From: Chiua virens
Lineage: Eukaryota; Basidiomycota; Agaricomycetes; Boletales; Boletaceae
DNA: 64,000 bases
Direction: 5' to 3'
NCBI GenBank assembly: GCA_019787685.1
Contig: JAHNUO010000038.1
Location: 124,001-188,000 of the forward strand
Part shown: piece after piece, positions 35,370 through 47,327 of the stretch
Numbering within the stretch: the stretch's first letter is position 1
Layout of the letters: every line of letters starts with the position of its first letter
The notes under the pieces: generated by a model
What the model was told of the DNA's origin: nothing
Databases searched by the model: none
What the model saw: only the letters and a program-made list of their open reading frames with translations
Program-made: the position numbers and the translations under genes

Positions 35370-38176
35370 TCAGACGTGCAGGTACAAGCTGGCATCCTTC
35401 CTGATCTTGGTCATCGCTAAGTGAAGCGTCAGATGAATAATTCCGCGGAATTTTACTTTCTGGGCGAAAAAGACTTACCAGCGATGATTGCACTGCCAAC
35501 ACCGCTTCCATCTTCGGCATGGTGAGTCACGATGCCACTAATCCCGTAAAATTTACCCGTGGAGGCGCCAGTGAGTCAGCAGAGTGAACAAAGCTATTGG
35601 TCAGAGAGTGATGAAGAAAGGTACGTGGGCGTCCTCACCGGCCTTTCTCTCCAAAGATGTCTACAAGACCTTCATGTACCCTCTCTGGGAAGCCAGGGTA
35701 TTTCTATGCGGAACAACGCAAATCAGTGCTCTTGTGGGAAAGGGGCATATCAGCACGAAAAGTTGATAGAGTTCACCCACATTGTACAAACTACCATCGG
35801 CGCCTACAGAGCATCCCTCTTCCAGGTACCCCATCTTCTTTACAATCGCAGCAATTCCACAAGCGCTCAGTCGTGCCGCACGTCGTCCAATCAGCTTAGC
35901 GAGGGCTCGGAAGAACTGCCGTTCGGCAAGTGTGGTCTCAAGAGCAAAGAAGTGGGTGAATATCCCAATGATCATGAGAAGTTCATCCGTGGGATCACTG
36001 CAAAGAGATGACCCAATGTCAACCCCTCGATAAGCGACAGATGAAAGCAACTCACCTTTCCATCAAAGACAAGAAGGCGGTATCAAAAACATACGGTTTC
36101 TCAAGCTTGTACGTATTCTGGCCGAGGAAAAGGATACCCTCATCTATGAGCTCACAAATAACCAGTCGGAGGATTTCACCCAAGTATCGACCCGAGATGA
36201 GTTTCTTGGTAAGACGACGGGAAATTTGTATCGACCCGCTCACAGTAAACATGTGTTGCTCACCTCAAATGCTTGTTCACCAGGTTTGTTTGATGTTTCA
36301 TCCACTGTTGCGTCATATTTTGTTCGAGGAAGGTGTTCATGCTCAAACGAGTCGAAAGCACCCTTGAAAACGAAAGATTGTTCCCTTGCAAATCGTCCGG
36401 ATCATTAGAAGTCGACATACCCATTCACAATTAATGGCCATGTCGACATCAGGAGGAATTCCCAAGTTTGCAATCTTGGGAATATTCTTGACATGCTCCA
36501 TGTATGCGGCGTTGCAACCTGTCCCAAAAATGACGGCTATCTTGGTCTTACAGTTAACGTAGTGGGACGCGATGAGTGTGCCGGTAGTGTCGTTGATCAA
36601 TGCTGTCAAATGAACGGGAAGATCCTGGATGAGGGATCATTTAGAAGCAAGTCAGTAGCATAGCCGAACGAACGAAGTGAATCGAATGGAAACTTACAAG
36701 CTTCTTAAGAGACTGTCTGAACATCTCAGCAACATCTCTTCCCTCTGTGTTAGGTGCACCAAAGCCTTTTGTCCAGCGGATGAGTTCACCATGATCGATT
36801 CGCTCTTGCCTTCACCAAGAAATACGAGATGCAGAAAGAGGTGTCCCAGGACGCCATCGAGCCCCCGCCGACATGGACAACGGCAAGGCATGGTCAAATA
36901 TCGCGTCAGGAGACGGTTAGCACGAAAAACATAATTTCGAACAACAAGAATTTGAGACTAGATCAAACTCACGTGCATGGATACGAGAACTATGAATAAT
37001 GAACAAGCCGAAGTTAGTTTTTGACAGAAATTGGGTCAGCTCGGTAACTCACAGTAAATCCCAAGGGCAAAATCTGGCCTTCCTTCAACATCCCGGGCCC
37101 GTTACCCGTGTTCGAATCAATGAAGGTTTTCAAACATTCGGCACAAAAATCGAACAGCTTCTGTCCATCCTCTTGTTTTTGTTCTTCGGTGAGACGATAC
37201 TTGGTTTGTGTAAGTTCAAATTTGCCATCGCCTTGCAGGGTAACAAGGCAGACTCGGAGGTTGGTACCGCCTAGCAATGGATAGAGAGAATGAGTTATAC
37301 AGCCGAACAGTGTTATATAGTTCAGTGGCAACATCCTGGATAGATCAGGCCACCACAAGAAGATGTACGGACGCACCGAGATCCAAGGCTAAAAAGTCAC
37401 CAGTCTCTTGGCCAGATGGCCACCCAAAAACGAAAGTGGGGATCATAGGCTAGATGAAATTGAGATAGATTAGATGAAAGCTCGGTTCCAACCGGAAGAT
37501 GGAACGCGGAACAACAAAACATAGGAGCTTCGACGCGCTCAACACAAACTGACAACCATGCGGAATGGAAGATAAAAGCCCCACGCCTCACACGTCACTC
37601 GAGATCGTGATAGCCGATCAAAGCCGCCATGCCCAGCATATTTCCATCTTCATTCAGAGGCTACCAGGAAACATGCAACAAAACAAATATGGAAATCGGG
37701 GAGAAAGAATGGCTCAAGATAAATGATGTACGTACCACGATCTGATTGTACTTGGCCAAGCCCAATTCAAGGGTTTCGGTGAAAGCTTCAACGATCATGC
37801 GCATTCTCTGGGGCGTCAGGGTGAATCTATGTGGCATATCGAAGTGGGATAGAGTTTGTCAAAATATCGGGCGGAACGAGAAGGGCAGTTTAACGACGAG
37901 ATTTGGTCAAAAGATAGTAGGCGCCACTGACAGCGTCTCGTATTTCCTGAGATGGTCGGCCATCGTCCTAGAGTTGCACAAAGGGTGATCAGCGAGCGAG
38001 CATGCGATCGCATCACAAGCGACATGACAAGATCGCCTGGGTCAATAACGAAGTGCAAACGCATACTTTTTGGTGGCATGTGGAAGGTCTTCCTCATCTT
38101 GTGTGCGAGTATGGATCGCAATGGTCTGGCCCGAAGGCAAGACAAGGCTTCCACTACCACGACGCGAAGCAGGCAT
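35370..38176 (-). CDS. Hexokinase
   Basis: Cytosolic enzyme that phosphorylates glucose with ATP. The start at 38176 begins 'MPASRRGSGSLVLPSG'; it joins in frame to 'MADHLRKYETLFTLTPQ' and then 'MRMIVEAFTETLELG'. Motifs: 'FVFGWPSGQETGDFLALD' followed by 'LGGTNLRVCLVTLQG' (phosphate 1, near 37250-37430), 'ILPLGFT' near 37060, 'ALINDTTGTLIASHY' near 36580 (catalytic Asp), 'FGTGCNAAYME' (near 36510), 'DMAINCEWGAFD', 'GADGSLYN', and 'EDGSGVGSAII' near 35500. It ends 'KIRKDASLYLHV' with TGA at 35370-35372. There are about a dozen exons. All catalytic motifs are present and the frame looks intact. Glucokinase cannot be excluded by eye. Confidence 0.93.
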
Positions 38177-38358
38177 GATTTCTCGAGCTAAAGGACTTGG
38201 AATGGTGGTGGTATGTGTTAAAGACGCGAGACGGGATGGTCCGTTGACTCTTTATAAGACAGTTACCCGGAGCCCCTCGCTCGGGGTTAGTACTTGGCGT
38301 TAGTACGTGGGAAAATCACGACTTATTTGTCAATTTCGACTTTCTCATTTTCTCCACC
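38177..38358. promoter_or_regulatory. Short divergent promoter, hexokinase and uL14m
   Basis: Only 182 bp separate the two start codons. A TATAAAG element on the minus strand (CTTTATA at 38250-38256) lies about 75-80 bases upstream of the hexokinase ATG, a plausible TATA box. Confidence 0.55.
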
Positions 38359-38866
38359 ATGATTGGTCTCAAAGGAACACTGAATGTACGTCCATAGCTA
38401 TGTATCACATCCTCGCTGAGTTGCGTGGCCTTGTAACAGGTCATTGACAATTCTGGCGCTCTCCTCGTCGAGTGTGTCAATGTCCTGAAACAAAAAGTCA
38501 ACAACGGCTGGGGGTCGGTCGGCGACGAAATCGTCTGTGTCGTGAAACGCGCGCGTCCACTGACCGCCGCACAAGCCGCTTCCGCGACTGCCCTCAAAGT
38601 GCGCCGAGGAGACGTTCGTCGTGCCTTGATCGTGCGCACCAGGAAGGCAGTGAGGAGACCCGACGGGCGGTTCGTCCGATTCGATGACAATGCAGCGGTG
38701 TTGTTGAATAACAAAAGAGAAATGCTGGGCACGAGGATCGGCGGGATTGTCAGTGCAGATCTGCGACTGAAGGGTTGGGGAAAGATTGTCAGTTTGGCAC
38801 CCAAGGTACGCGCAGTACATCGACCTGTATCGCAGAGCTCATTCTTGTCTCGTACAGGCTCTATAG
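38359..38866 (+). CDS. Mitochondrial ribosomal protein uL14m
   Basis: Bacterial-type L14 of the mitochondrial large ribosomal subunit. The first exon 'MIGLKGTLN' joins across a 58 nt intron to '[17 protein letters not shown]'. Then come '[11 protein letters not shown]', '[17 protein letters not shown]' and '[12 protein letters not shown]', with '[14 protein letters not shown]' and '[11 protein letters not shown]', which match uL14 across its whole length. The last intron is followed by 'AL' and TAG at 38864-38866. The length of about 140 residues is normal. It shares its promoter with hexokinase. Confidence 0.93.
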
Positions 38867-39035
38867 CCAAGGCCATGTTTGACCATTGCCATGTAGAATA
38901 CCCTAGCCAGACCATAATGTTGTTATTTAGATGTGTCACCTATTTGGTGTTCGCTACTCTTCCCATGATCATGCACGGTTCTTATTAACAGAAACACCCA
39001 CCCTCGTGAACATCAAGTTCTCACTGTCCTGCGTG

Positions 39036-41748
39036 ATGTTTCGTTCAAGACTCCTCCGAGCAATTCCATCCCGTTCAGGTGGCAACACTTCGACACATCG
39101 TGTCTTACGCCCTTCCTTTCGTCCGTTCGAGTTCGCAGTCCCGCGTTCGCGTCATGCTAGCACCAGCGGCACCAGTGCACCTTCTCGAACTACATCATCC
39201 TTTCCGGTTCTACTGGGTGCTCTAACGTGTGCCCTTATAGGTTACACCATTGGCTCTTCGACCACTCTGCCCTCATCACTTGCATTTCTTGGTCTCGGAC
39301 GCCAACAAGTACCGACTGACGATGAACCGATTTATGGAACCCCAGCAGACTTTCAGAAAGCCATCCAAGAACTGAGGCAAGCGTTCAGCGATGGTGACCA
39401 AAATTCTGGTATCGTCAGCACCGATCCAGAAGACCTTCGGGTGCACGGATTTTCGGAGAACGACTACCACCCAGGTGTGCACCAGTATCTGTCACCCTTC
39501 TATCTAATGCGTATACGTGTCGGTTGTGCTCTACAGGTGCCCTTCACACAGTTGTCGTGTATCCAACAAGCACAGAAGACGTAGTCAAGATCGTAAAAAT
39601 AGCTACCAAGTATCGGATGCCAATAACACCATTCTCAGGTGGAACCAGCCTCGAAGGGAACTACCGAGGGGTAAGCTCTCGCTTCCTTTGCGCTGTAGAT
39701 TTACTTTGGATGTGATGAATGCATCATTTACCGCGCATTGTTTCCTTGACGCCATGTGCACATACATCGGTCATCTGCGCTTTCTGGATTCTAGATTCGT
39801 TTAAATTAACATGCAATAGCACGCAACAGGTGGCATTTGTGTCGACATGTCCAATATGGACAAGATTCTCGAGATTCATGGTTCGTGCCGATTTGTCTTG
39901 GTTGTACAAAATATTCATGCTTGGTCATGACTGTCGTATCAAACCCTGGACTGCTCGGCTTGAAATATGATATTGATCTGAAACTTACGGATGATCTTAT
40001 GCGATAGAACAAGATTCAGATATCGTGTGTCAGCCTGGAGTTGGATGGATGGAGATTAATGAAACATTACAAAAGAAGGGTAGGGAGTATTTCTAGGGAA
40101 AGCATGGTCAACATCTGCTCATAATTATGTTCTGCTCAAAGGGATTCCTTTATTCTTCCCTGTGAGCATGCCGTTTTTCGCCATATTTCCTTCTAGAAGA
40201 AACGCCAATGCATATGACACCGTCTTAGCTGGATCCTGGCCCGGGAGCAACAATTGGCGGGATGATGAGTACCGGCTGTTCTGGAAGTACGTCTTTTCTT
40301 GCCTCTATCTGACAAAAACTGGATAGGCCTTCTCAAAGCGAATGCCGTGCGGTACGGAACAGCCAAGGGGGAATGGTTTCTTAATGCCGTATGTCCCTTT
40401 GCTTATATCACCACTTATTAACTGGAGTTACATACACCTGTGACTTTGATATGGTCCCTTTGCTGGTTTGCCACAACCTCCACAGACAGTAGTCCTTCCG
40501 TCTGGGGAAGTCATTAAAACACGACAACGTGCTAGGAAATCTTCAGCGGGTTTCGACGTAACAAAGTTATTCATCGGTGCAGAAGGTACCCTAGGGATTA
40601 TTACGGAGGGTACGTACCAGTCCCTGCCTGCCCCGCGAGGGACGCTCATGTCGATTTTGTGGGATAGTTACGATTCGCTTGACTCCCGTATTACCCACAA
40701 CGGTCGCCGTTGTACAGTTTCCCAATGTCAAGAAGGCAACGGAGGCAGTAATTGATGTAATGAATCGTGGGGTTGGTATTCGTGAGTACCTGTTGTTCGT
40801 CTTCGACCTGATCATTTCTCTAAACTCGAATAACCGTATATTCTTGCTCAGAATGTGTTGAACTCTGCGACTCTGAATTCATGCGTTCGACAAACCTTTT
40901 CGGAGCTTCGGAACGCACCTACCCTGAAGTCGACTCCCTGTTCTTCAAATTCCAAGGACCAACTCAGGCCTCAATCAAGGAAACTGCTCACATTGTCAAA
41001 GAAATTGTCAAGAGGCATGGCGCGACTGGTTTTGAACTCGCACGCAACGAGAAAGAGGCGAAGGATCTGTGGGCTGATCGGAAGAACGCACTTTACTCTG
41101 GATTAGCACTTTTGGAAGGGTCTAGGGGATGGAGTACGGATGTGTGGTCAGTCTTCCCCTACAGGCGCGGAAAAAGTAGTTGATGGTGTGTCATCACTCT
41201 AAAGTGTCCCAGTCTCTCGGCTTCCCGATCTCGTCTATGAAACAAAGCAAGACATCCAACAACTTGGACTTGTGTCCACCATTGTAGGACACGTTGGTGA
41301 TGGTCAGTTCCAATTTCTTTTTCCTGTTGTCATTTCTCCTTGACCAGGCCAATTGGACAACAGGTAATTTCCATGCACTTCTTCTCTTCCAAAACGACGT
41401 ACAATTGGCCAAAGCACGAGAAGCCGTACACAGGATGGTGGAACGCGCCATAAGGATGGAGGGTACATGTGAGTGCTGCATTCTTTACGAACTTTGACAC
41501 TCGTTGGCTTATCGTCGCTAGGCACCGGCGAGCATGGGGTTGGTATCGGCAAACGGGAATACCTGTACTCTGAGCTAGGGCAAGGCACTGTGGATCTGAT
41601 GCGGTCCATTAAAAAGACCATCGATCCACTTGGCTTGTTCAACCCTGGAAAGGTCAGTGTCAATCATCTACCGCGCAAGTGGCTACTCAGTACTTAACCC
41701 TTGTAGCTGTATCCCGACAAAAGTATGAAAAACCCAGAGAAACGTTGA
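39036..41748 (+). CDS. D-lactate dehydrogenase (cytochrome), mitochondrial
   Basis: FAD enzyme of the mitochondrial inner membrane that oxidises D-lactate and passes electrons to cytochrome c. The start at 39036 gives a basic, Ser-rich presequence ('MFRSRLLRAIPSRSGG') followed by one hydrophobic segment near 39200-39260. PCMH-type FAD-binding motifs: 'VVVYPTSTEDVVKIVKI', 'MPITPFSGGTSLEGNYRG', 'GGICVDMSNMDKILEIHE', 'CQPGVGWMEINETL', 'DPGPGATIGGMMSTGCSG' and 'FIGAEGTLGIITE'. The C-terminal cap domain has 'HGATGFELARNEKEAKDLW', 'GHVGDGNFHALLLF' and 'GTGEHGVGIGKREYL', then 'DPLGLFNPGK'. The last exon encodes 'LYPDKSMKNPEKR' and ends TGA at 41746-41748. About eleven exons; all joins I tested are in frame. 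Confidence 0.93.
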
Positions 41749-41998
41749 TTGCAATGAGAGCTGGAGAGCCTGGTCGCGTGCCAGAGATTCCCGTTCTGAG
41801 TGGCATCGTTGTATTACAATCCTTGGATATATCACGAACGTATTTCGATCCAGTACTTACCCATGAATACTTGAGTGTTCAAGACAGGCCGAGCTAAGCG
41901 TAAACTGAACGCCAAGTCACGTGCTTAGCGCGCATGGATCGCGAAGCAATGAAACGTTGAAATGCAAAGTTTCATCCAGACACCATCCACAGGTAGCC

Positions 41999-44077
41999 AT
42001 GGGCAGCACGCTGTTCGGACACTCGACATCACAGCAACAGCCAGCGACGGGAGGTAACATCTTTGGGAACACGAATACGTCTCAGCAACAACGGACGACA
42101 GGAGGTGGTCTTTTCGGAAACACGACCTCATCTCAACAACCATCAACGACGGGTGGCGGCTTGTTTGGAAGTACTACTACTACCACGCAACCTGCGCCGG
42201 GGACGGGCGGGAGTATCTTCGGCGGCACCACACAGCCCACTGCGTCCGGGAGTATCTTTGGCAGCACGACCCCTGCTACAACCCAAGCTCCAGCTGTGGG
42301 GAGTATGTTTGGTGGCACAATGCAGCCCACAACCGGAGGGAGTATATTCGGTGGTACGCCCGCTCAGCCTGCTGCAGGAGGGGGTCTCTTTGGCGGCGCG
42401 AATACACAGCAGATGCAACCGCAACAGACGGGCACGTCGTTATTTAGCTCCACGACGACACAACCCCAGCAGACGGGCGGAGGTCTGTTTGGAGCGACGA
42501 GCACCAACACGCAGCATCAATCCTCGACTGGCACTGGTGGGCTTTTCGGGGCGACAAATGGGGCAGCGCAACCCGCTACGGGGCTCTTTGGCGCTGCATC
42601 AACAAGCGCACCTGCATCAGGAGGCGGGCTTTTTGGGAGTTCCACTGCATCCTCGAACCCACTGTTCGGGAACAAACCCCCTTCCAGTATCTTTGGCACC
42701 CAGCCCACGGGCACGGGCACCAGCACCAACACGATCGCGCCTCCCACGCTTTTTGGACAATCGACCACACAGACTACCACTGCACAACCTACTCCCTCGA
42801 TATTCGGGCAGACTGCTCAAGCGCAAGCGCAAAAACCAGCCGGATCGCTTTTTGGGTCCACTACCCACCCGCCGACCACCGGAACCTTATTTGGCAGTAC
42901 CCTCGCTGCCCCGTCTTTGGGGGCTGGGCTGGGTGCGGGCTCAATTCTTGGGACTTCCACGTCGAGATCGTCACCATCGACGCCCCAGCAACAGGATCCT
43001 CAGAGTCAGTTTGTGGTGCTGATGCAAAGGATCGATGCCATCGCGGAGGCTTGGAATCCAAATTCGCCTCAGTGTCGCTTCCAGGTGAATATAAATTCGT
43101 CGCGAGAGGTGCGAAAGAACGTTGGACATTGATGGTACCTAGCATTATTTCTATAATTTAGTTGACCCTGCGACTATTGGTCAGTACGGCCGGCCGGCCA
43201 ACGCAACTAACGAGGCTCTTTGGCAGAGAGCTGCTCGAGAAAACCCGGACTCTAGTTGGTAGGTCAACGGCGCGTTCTGGTGGAATTGAATGCTGAGACT
43301 GTTTCAGCATGGTACCTGTGTTAGCCGTCGGTTTTGACGCGCTTAATGCTCGTGTGGAAGCTCAGTCCGCCCAAGCAACAGCGCAACAAGAAAAACTAAA
43401 GGTGACTTCAACGACATGAGGTGTTCGCCGCGATCTGATCCGGTTGCCAGGAACTCAAGAAGCGATTGCAGGCACTGACAGCGACACATACGGATACCTA
43501 CCCTGTCGCGACTGCATCGCGCCCTATCTCAACATACCCAGCTCTCGCAGCGGCTTTTGAGGCTAGTTCAACATCTGCACCTCCTCATCCCAGCTGTCCG
43601 CTCCTCCTCCATACGCCCCGAGGAAGAGGCATTACGGGTGGCGCTGGAGGAGATGGAGGAGGACTTGCGGAGACCCGGGGGGATGAGTAAGCTGAGGAGC
43701 AAACTGAACGAGTTGTGGGCATTAGTTGGAGCGATTAATGCGGCCCGAGAACGTGGAAAGAAGGCCGGGGGCGAAGGGGCGGTAGAATGGACGGTGGTGG
43801 ATGAGGAGGGGTTAAAACAAATAACCCAGGTCCATCATCTTGGATTCACTTTGGAGCGATCGCTGATTTTTGGTTACAGATACTGTCGGACCAGCAGGCA
43901 GGTTTGCAGCACCTGACAAAGATACTACAACGGGATCTCAAGGATCTTGGCGTGATCATGGGAACGAACGGAGAACGGGATGATGGGCATATGGGTGCGG
44001 AAATGAGGTTCTCCGCTTCTCCTTCTCCGTTGAATAGCTCGACGTCTACCCTGCATACAAGCGCACTTGGCAGATAG
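41999..44077 (+). CDS. FG-repeat nucleoporin Nup54/Nup57-like (one-base frame break)
   Basis: Channel nucleoporin of the Nup62 complex. The N-terminal 330 residues from ATG 41999 are GLFG/FG repeats ('GGLFGNTTSSQ', 'GSIFGSTTPATT') rich in Gly, Thr and Gln. The C-terminal helical part has 'QFVVLMQRIDAIAEAWNPN', then 'YNLVDPATIGQYGRPA' across an intron, 'WQRAARENPDSS', 'PVLAVGFDALNARVEAQ', a coiled coil, and 'RLVQHLHLLIPAVRS' with 'RPEEEALR', as in Nup54. It ends 'STLHTSALGR' with TAG at 44075-44077. Between 'LTATHTDTY' and the coiled coil the frame changes by one base at the CCC run 43501-43503. Removing one C gives a continuous helix, so a sequencing indel is likely. Confidence 0.88.
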
Positions 44078-44342
44078 ATTAAGTGTAAGCAGTACCGAGC
44101 TGGTCGTTGTAGTACGTGTTCGGGTTGCCCGCCGGAAGAATAAAGGAAGGCGTGTGAGACCGCGTCGTAATGAGGCAATCCTGATCTCGACCATTCGAAA
44201 TCACCAAGACACCTCTGCATGTCTCCTCATCCATAAGCATCCTACACGACCCACAGCGCGACATTTGCAGCGACGACGACCACCACAGCGTTGGCTTTCT
44301 TACTGGTAACCGTAAAGCACTGGTACGACACGACTTTACACG

Positions 44343-46975
44343 ATGCGCTACCGCACGCTCGAGATTCGTTGGCACGACTCTAAGCCCATATCAACCTGTG
44401 ACTTCCAGCCCATACCCTTCAAAAAAGCGCGTCCAGCTCAAGAGAAGAACTTTGCATCCCAGTCCTACAGGCTCGCGACAGGCGGCGAGGACAATCATGT
44501 TCGGGTGCGTCGGCTGCTCAGTTCAAACGCGCTCGTGGCCTCAACCATCGCGTGGCTGTACTTGCATATAGGTGTGGGTGGTGCACCCAAACATTCTCCC
44601 TCCTTCCATCGCAGAATCGGGTGAAAATAGCGTCGCGCCGCGACCCCCGCGCGTCGAGTACCTCGCGACGCTCAGCAAGCATTCCGCTCCAGTTAACGTC
44701 GTGCGGTTCTCTCCAAATGGTGTGTATCTAGGACCTCTTGTGCATTTTTTCTTCTCATGGTATGTTCAGGGGAGTTTATTGCTTCGGCTGGAGACGGTAT
44801 GTCGTGTATTGTGGCGGCCGCCGGGGTGTTGGCTTGACGCTTTATGACACCTATAGATGGAATGATCATCATATGGGCTCCGTCAAGCACTCCCCCACTC
44901 GCGACCTACGGGAGTGACTCGAGTGCCGAGGACCTACAATACGAAAAAGAATACTGGAAACCCCGTACAACATTTCGGTTAGTCTTTGATTATCTCCGCT
45001 CCGAACATCTAACAAAGGACTGCGAAATTCAGGTACACAACCATGCAGGTGTATGATCTTGCGTGGAGCCCGTCGGGGGAGTATATCCTTGCGGGTAGCA
45101 TGGACAATTGTGCACGCGTTTATACAGCAGTGGATGGTTCGCTTTCTTCTATTTTACCCTTCTCTTGAGCTTGACTCATATGTTCCTAGGTAAATGTGTT
45201 CATGAGATCGCCGAACACAATCACTATGTGCAAGGTGTCGCTTGGGATCCCTTGAATGAATACATTGTCACGCAGAGCAGCGACCGCTCCATGCACATTT
45301 ACAAAATCTCGACCAAGCAGGGAACGTTTGAGGCACACGCGGTGGGGAAGAACACCCGCATGGCATTCAGCCACTCTCGCACGCCGAGCACGCAAACCCG
45401 TATCAAGGGAGGCTTCAAGCGCGAATCCACCAGTGATGTGGAGTCTGCTTCTGCGGATCAGAAGGAAGAGAGGGACCTTTCCCAGTCGGGTAATCACAGT
45501 AATTCGATCGTGTATCCTCCTACCCCTGCTACCTCTGCCAGCACGCCGTCTACGATGTTTCCGCCACCTCCCTTTGAACGACCGTCTTCCAGACGCTCTT
45601 CATTCAGTGGTTCCAATGCCCCATCGTCACCGGCTCACTCTCATTTCTCCAGATATGGGCGTTCACCATCCCCTATGCCTCCTCTCCCTGCTATACGCGC
45701 TTTACCCTCACCAGCGTGGTCGACCATCAAGTTGTACGGAGATGAGAGTTTCACAAACTTCTTCCGAAGGTTGACATTCAGTCCCGATGGCGGATTGTTG
45801 CTCACGCCGGCTGGACACTTTGAAGATCCATCCTTGAACACGGTGACGAAAGGGGATGAGACGCCCGGTGATCGCAAGCGCCGGTCGACTGATAAGAGCG
45901 GTTCAACGCAGAGCGACCTTGCCAACCCAAATTCTGCGTCGTCTGTCTTCATATACTCCCGCGCCAATTTTGCACGTCCACCCATCGCCCAGCTTCCTGG
46001 GCACAAAAAGGCCTCTGTCGCAGTACGCTTCTCTCCCATCTTGTACGAGCTGCGACATGGCGTTGTCGGTGCCGCACCCGAGGAGACGAAGACAGCCGTT
46101 TTGGAAAGGGACAAAGAGGGCAAGCTGGCCGTCGATCTCACTAGTGGGACCAATGCGTTGGCGCGCGAACAACCAGTGCTTCTCCCATCTCCGCGAACAG
46201 AGAAGGCACCGGCTGCCCCACATGCAAGCGCTGGTTCGGAGACACCAACCATGCCCTCTCCCTTACCTAGCCCCATGAAACAGTCCAATTCCATGGCGAC
46301 CTCTTCAAAAACATCCACACCTGCTGCTGCCACTGGGACTGTATTTGCGCTTCCGTACCGAATGTTATATGCAGTGTTGACGATGGACACTGTCACCATC
46401 TATGACACACAACAAGCGGGTCCAGTCTGTCTTTTGACGAAATTACATTACGATGAATTTACAGACATGTCCTGGTTCGTGCCTTGGGCGTTATTCGAGC
46501 GTCGATTTGCTTATTATTGTCATTACCTAGGTCTCCGGATGGACAGACGCTCATGCTTGCCTCCAGAGATGGCTACTGTACTCTCATCATCTTTGACGAG
46601 ATACTCCCGGCACACCATACCCAGCAATCGACGCTGCAACTGCAATCGATAGCCCAGCACAACTCGGTACCGCTTACATATGCGTCATCTGGGTCTACGT
46701 CTACTCATACTGCCCCGTTGACGCCGGCGAGTACGAGTGTGGGCCTACCTATCATTGCACCGCCGGTTGTGCCAACGAAACGGCAAGTGCATGGAAATGA
46801 ACCACCCCCTCAACAGGCGCCGATGCCCAAGTCAGCCGTCGAGGAGCCCGTAGTCCCCAGTGGGAGTTCTACTGCTACAATAGACAACCCTGGTGAAGCT
46901 GAAGAAGCCAAAGAGCAGCCGCCAAAGAAGAAACGGCGGGTGGTGTTGACCCGGGTCGGTGATATTGATACTTAA
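44343..46975 (+). CDS. Chromatin assembly factor 1 WD40 subunit (CAF1B/Cac2-like)
   Basis: Histone chaperone subunit that helps deposit H3-H4 on replicated DNA. The start 'MRYRTLEIRWHDSKPI' is the typical CAF1B opening. WD40 blades follow: 'RLATGGEDNHVRV', 'LATLSKHSAPVNVVRFSPN', 'GMIIIWAP', 'VYDLAWSPSGEYILAGSMD', and 'CVHEIAEHNHYVQGVAWDP' then 'QSSDRSMHIYKI'. A Ser/Pro-rich insert covers about 45480-45680, after which 'LTFSPDGGLLLTPAGHFE', 'FARPPIAQLPGHKKASVAV', 'YRMLYAVLTMDTVTIYDT' and 'SPDGQTLMLASRDGYCT' match the late blades. The low-complexity tail ends 'VVLTRVGDIDT' with TAA at 46973-46975. About eight exons are present. Confidence 0.92.
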
Positions 46976-47327
46976 CTATGCGGGGACGGACCTATGCCTT
47001 TTCATTTCTCCTGCTTCATGCGTGAAACGGGCTTCATGTGTAATATCTTACATCCTCGTTTCTAGTCCCTTTTCCTCGTAATTCTCATGTTGTTCAGATT
47101 ACCCTCGGGTAGTAGTTTCTTCCCCAAGGACTGCTGATCTTGATACATGTACAATGAACCTGAATCGTAACATATTTATTCTTTGGCTCTCGGAAACGGA
47201 TGCAATGTGATGCTATGCGTGTGTCAAGACCATGCAGTTTTCCCTCTCCCTCTCATCTATACATCCTATTGGGTCGCGAGATGTACATGCATATGCGCCG
47301 TGTATTGGAACCAATACAGCCAAACGA
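46976..47327. other. Shared 3' flank of convergent genes
   Basis: A 352 bp region between the stops of the CAF-1 subunit and eIF2-beta. Both 3' UTRs and their poly(A) sites must lie here. No separate gene seen. Confidence 0.5.

Noticed and set aside
42133..42868. Several minus-strand ORFs rich in Pro and Lys
   Set aside because: They are complements of the FG-repeat region of the nucleoporin; the repeat composition leaves both strands open.
42063..43022. 319-codon plus-strand ORF in a second frame
   Set aside because: It overlaps the FG nucleoporin frame, is Arg/Pro-rich, and has no family resemblance.
45641..46399. 252-codon minus-strand ORF
   Set aside because: It is the antisense shadow of the CAF-1 WD40 gene, whose plus-strand frame carries clear family motifs over the same bases.
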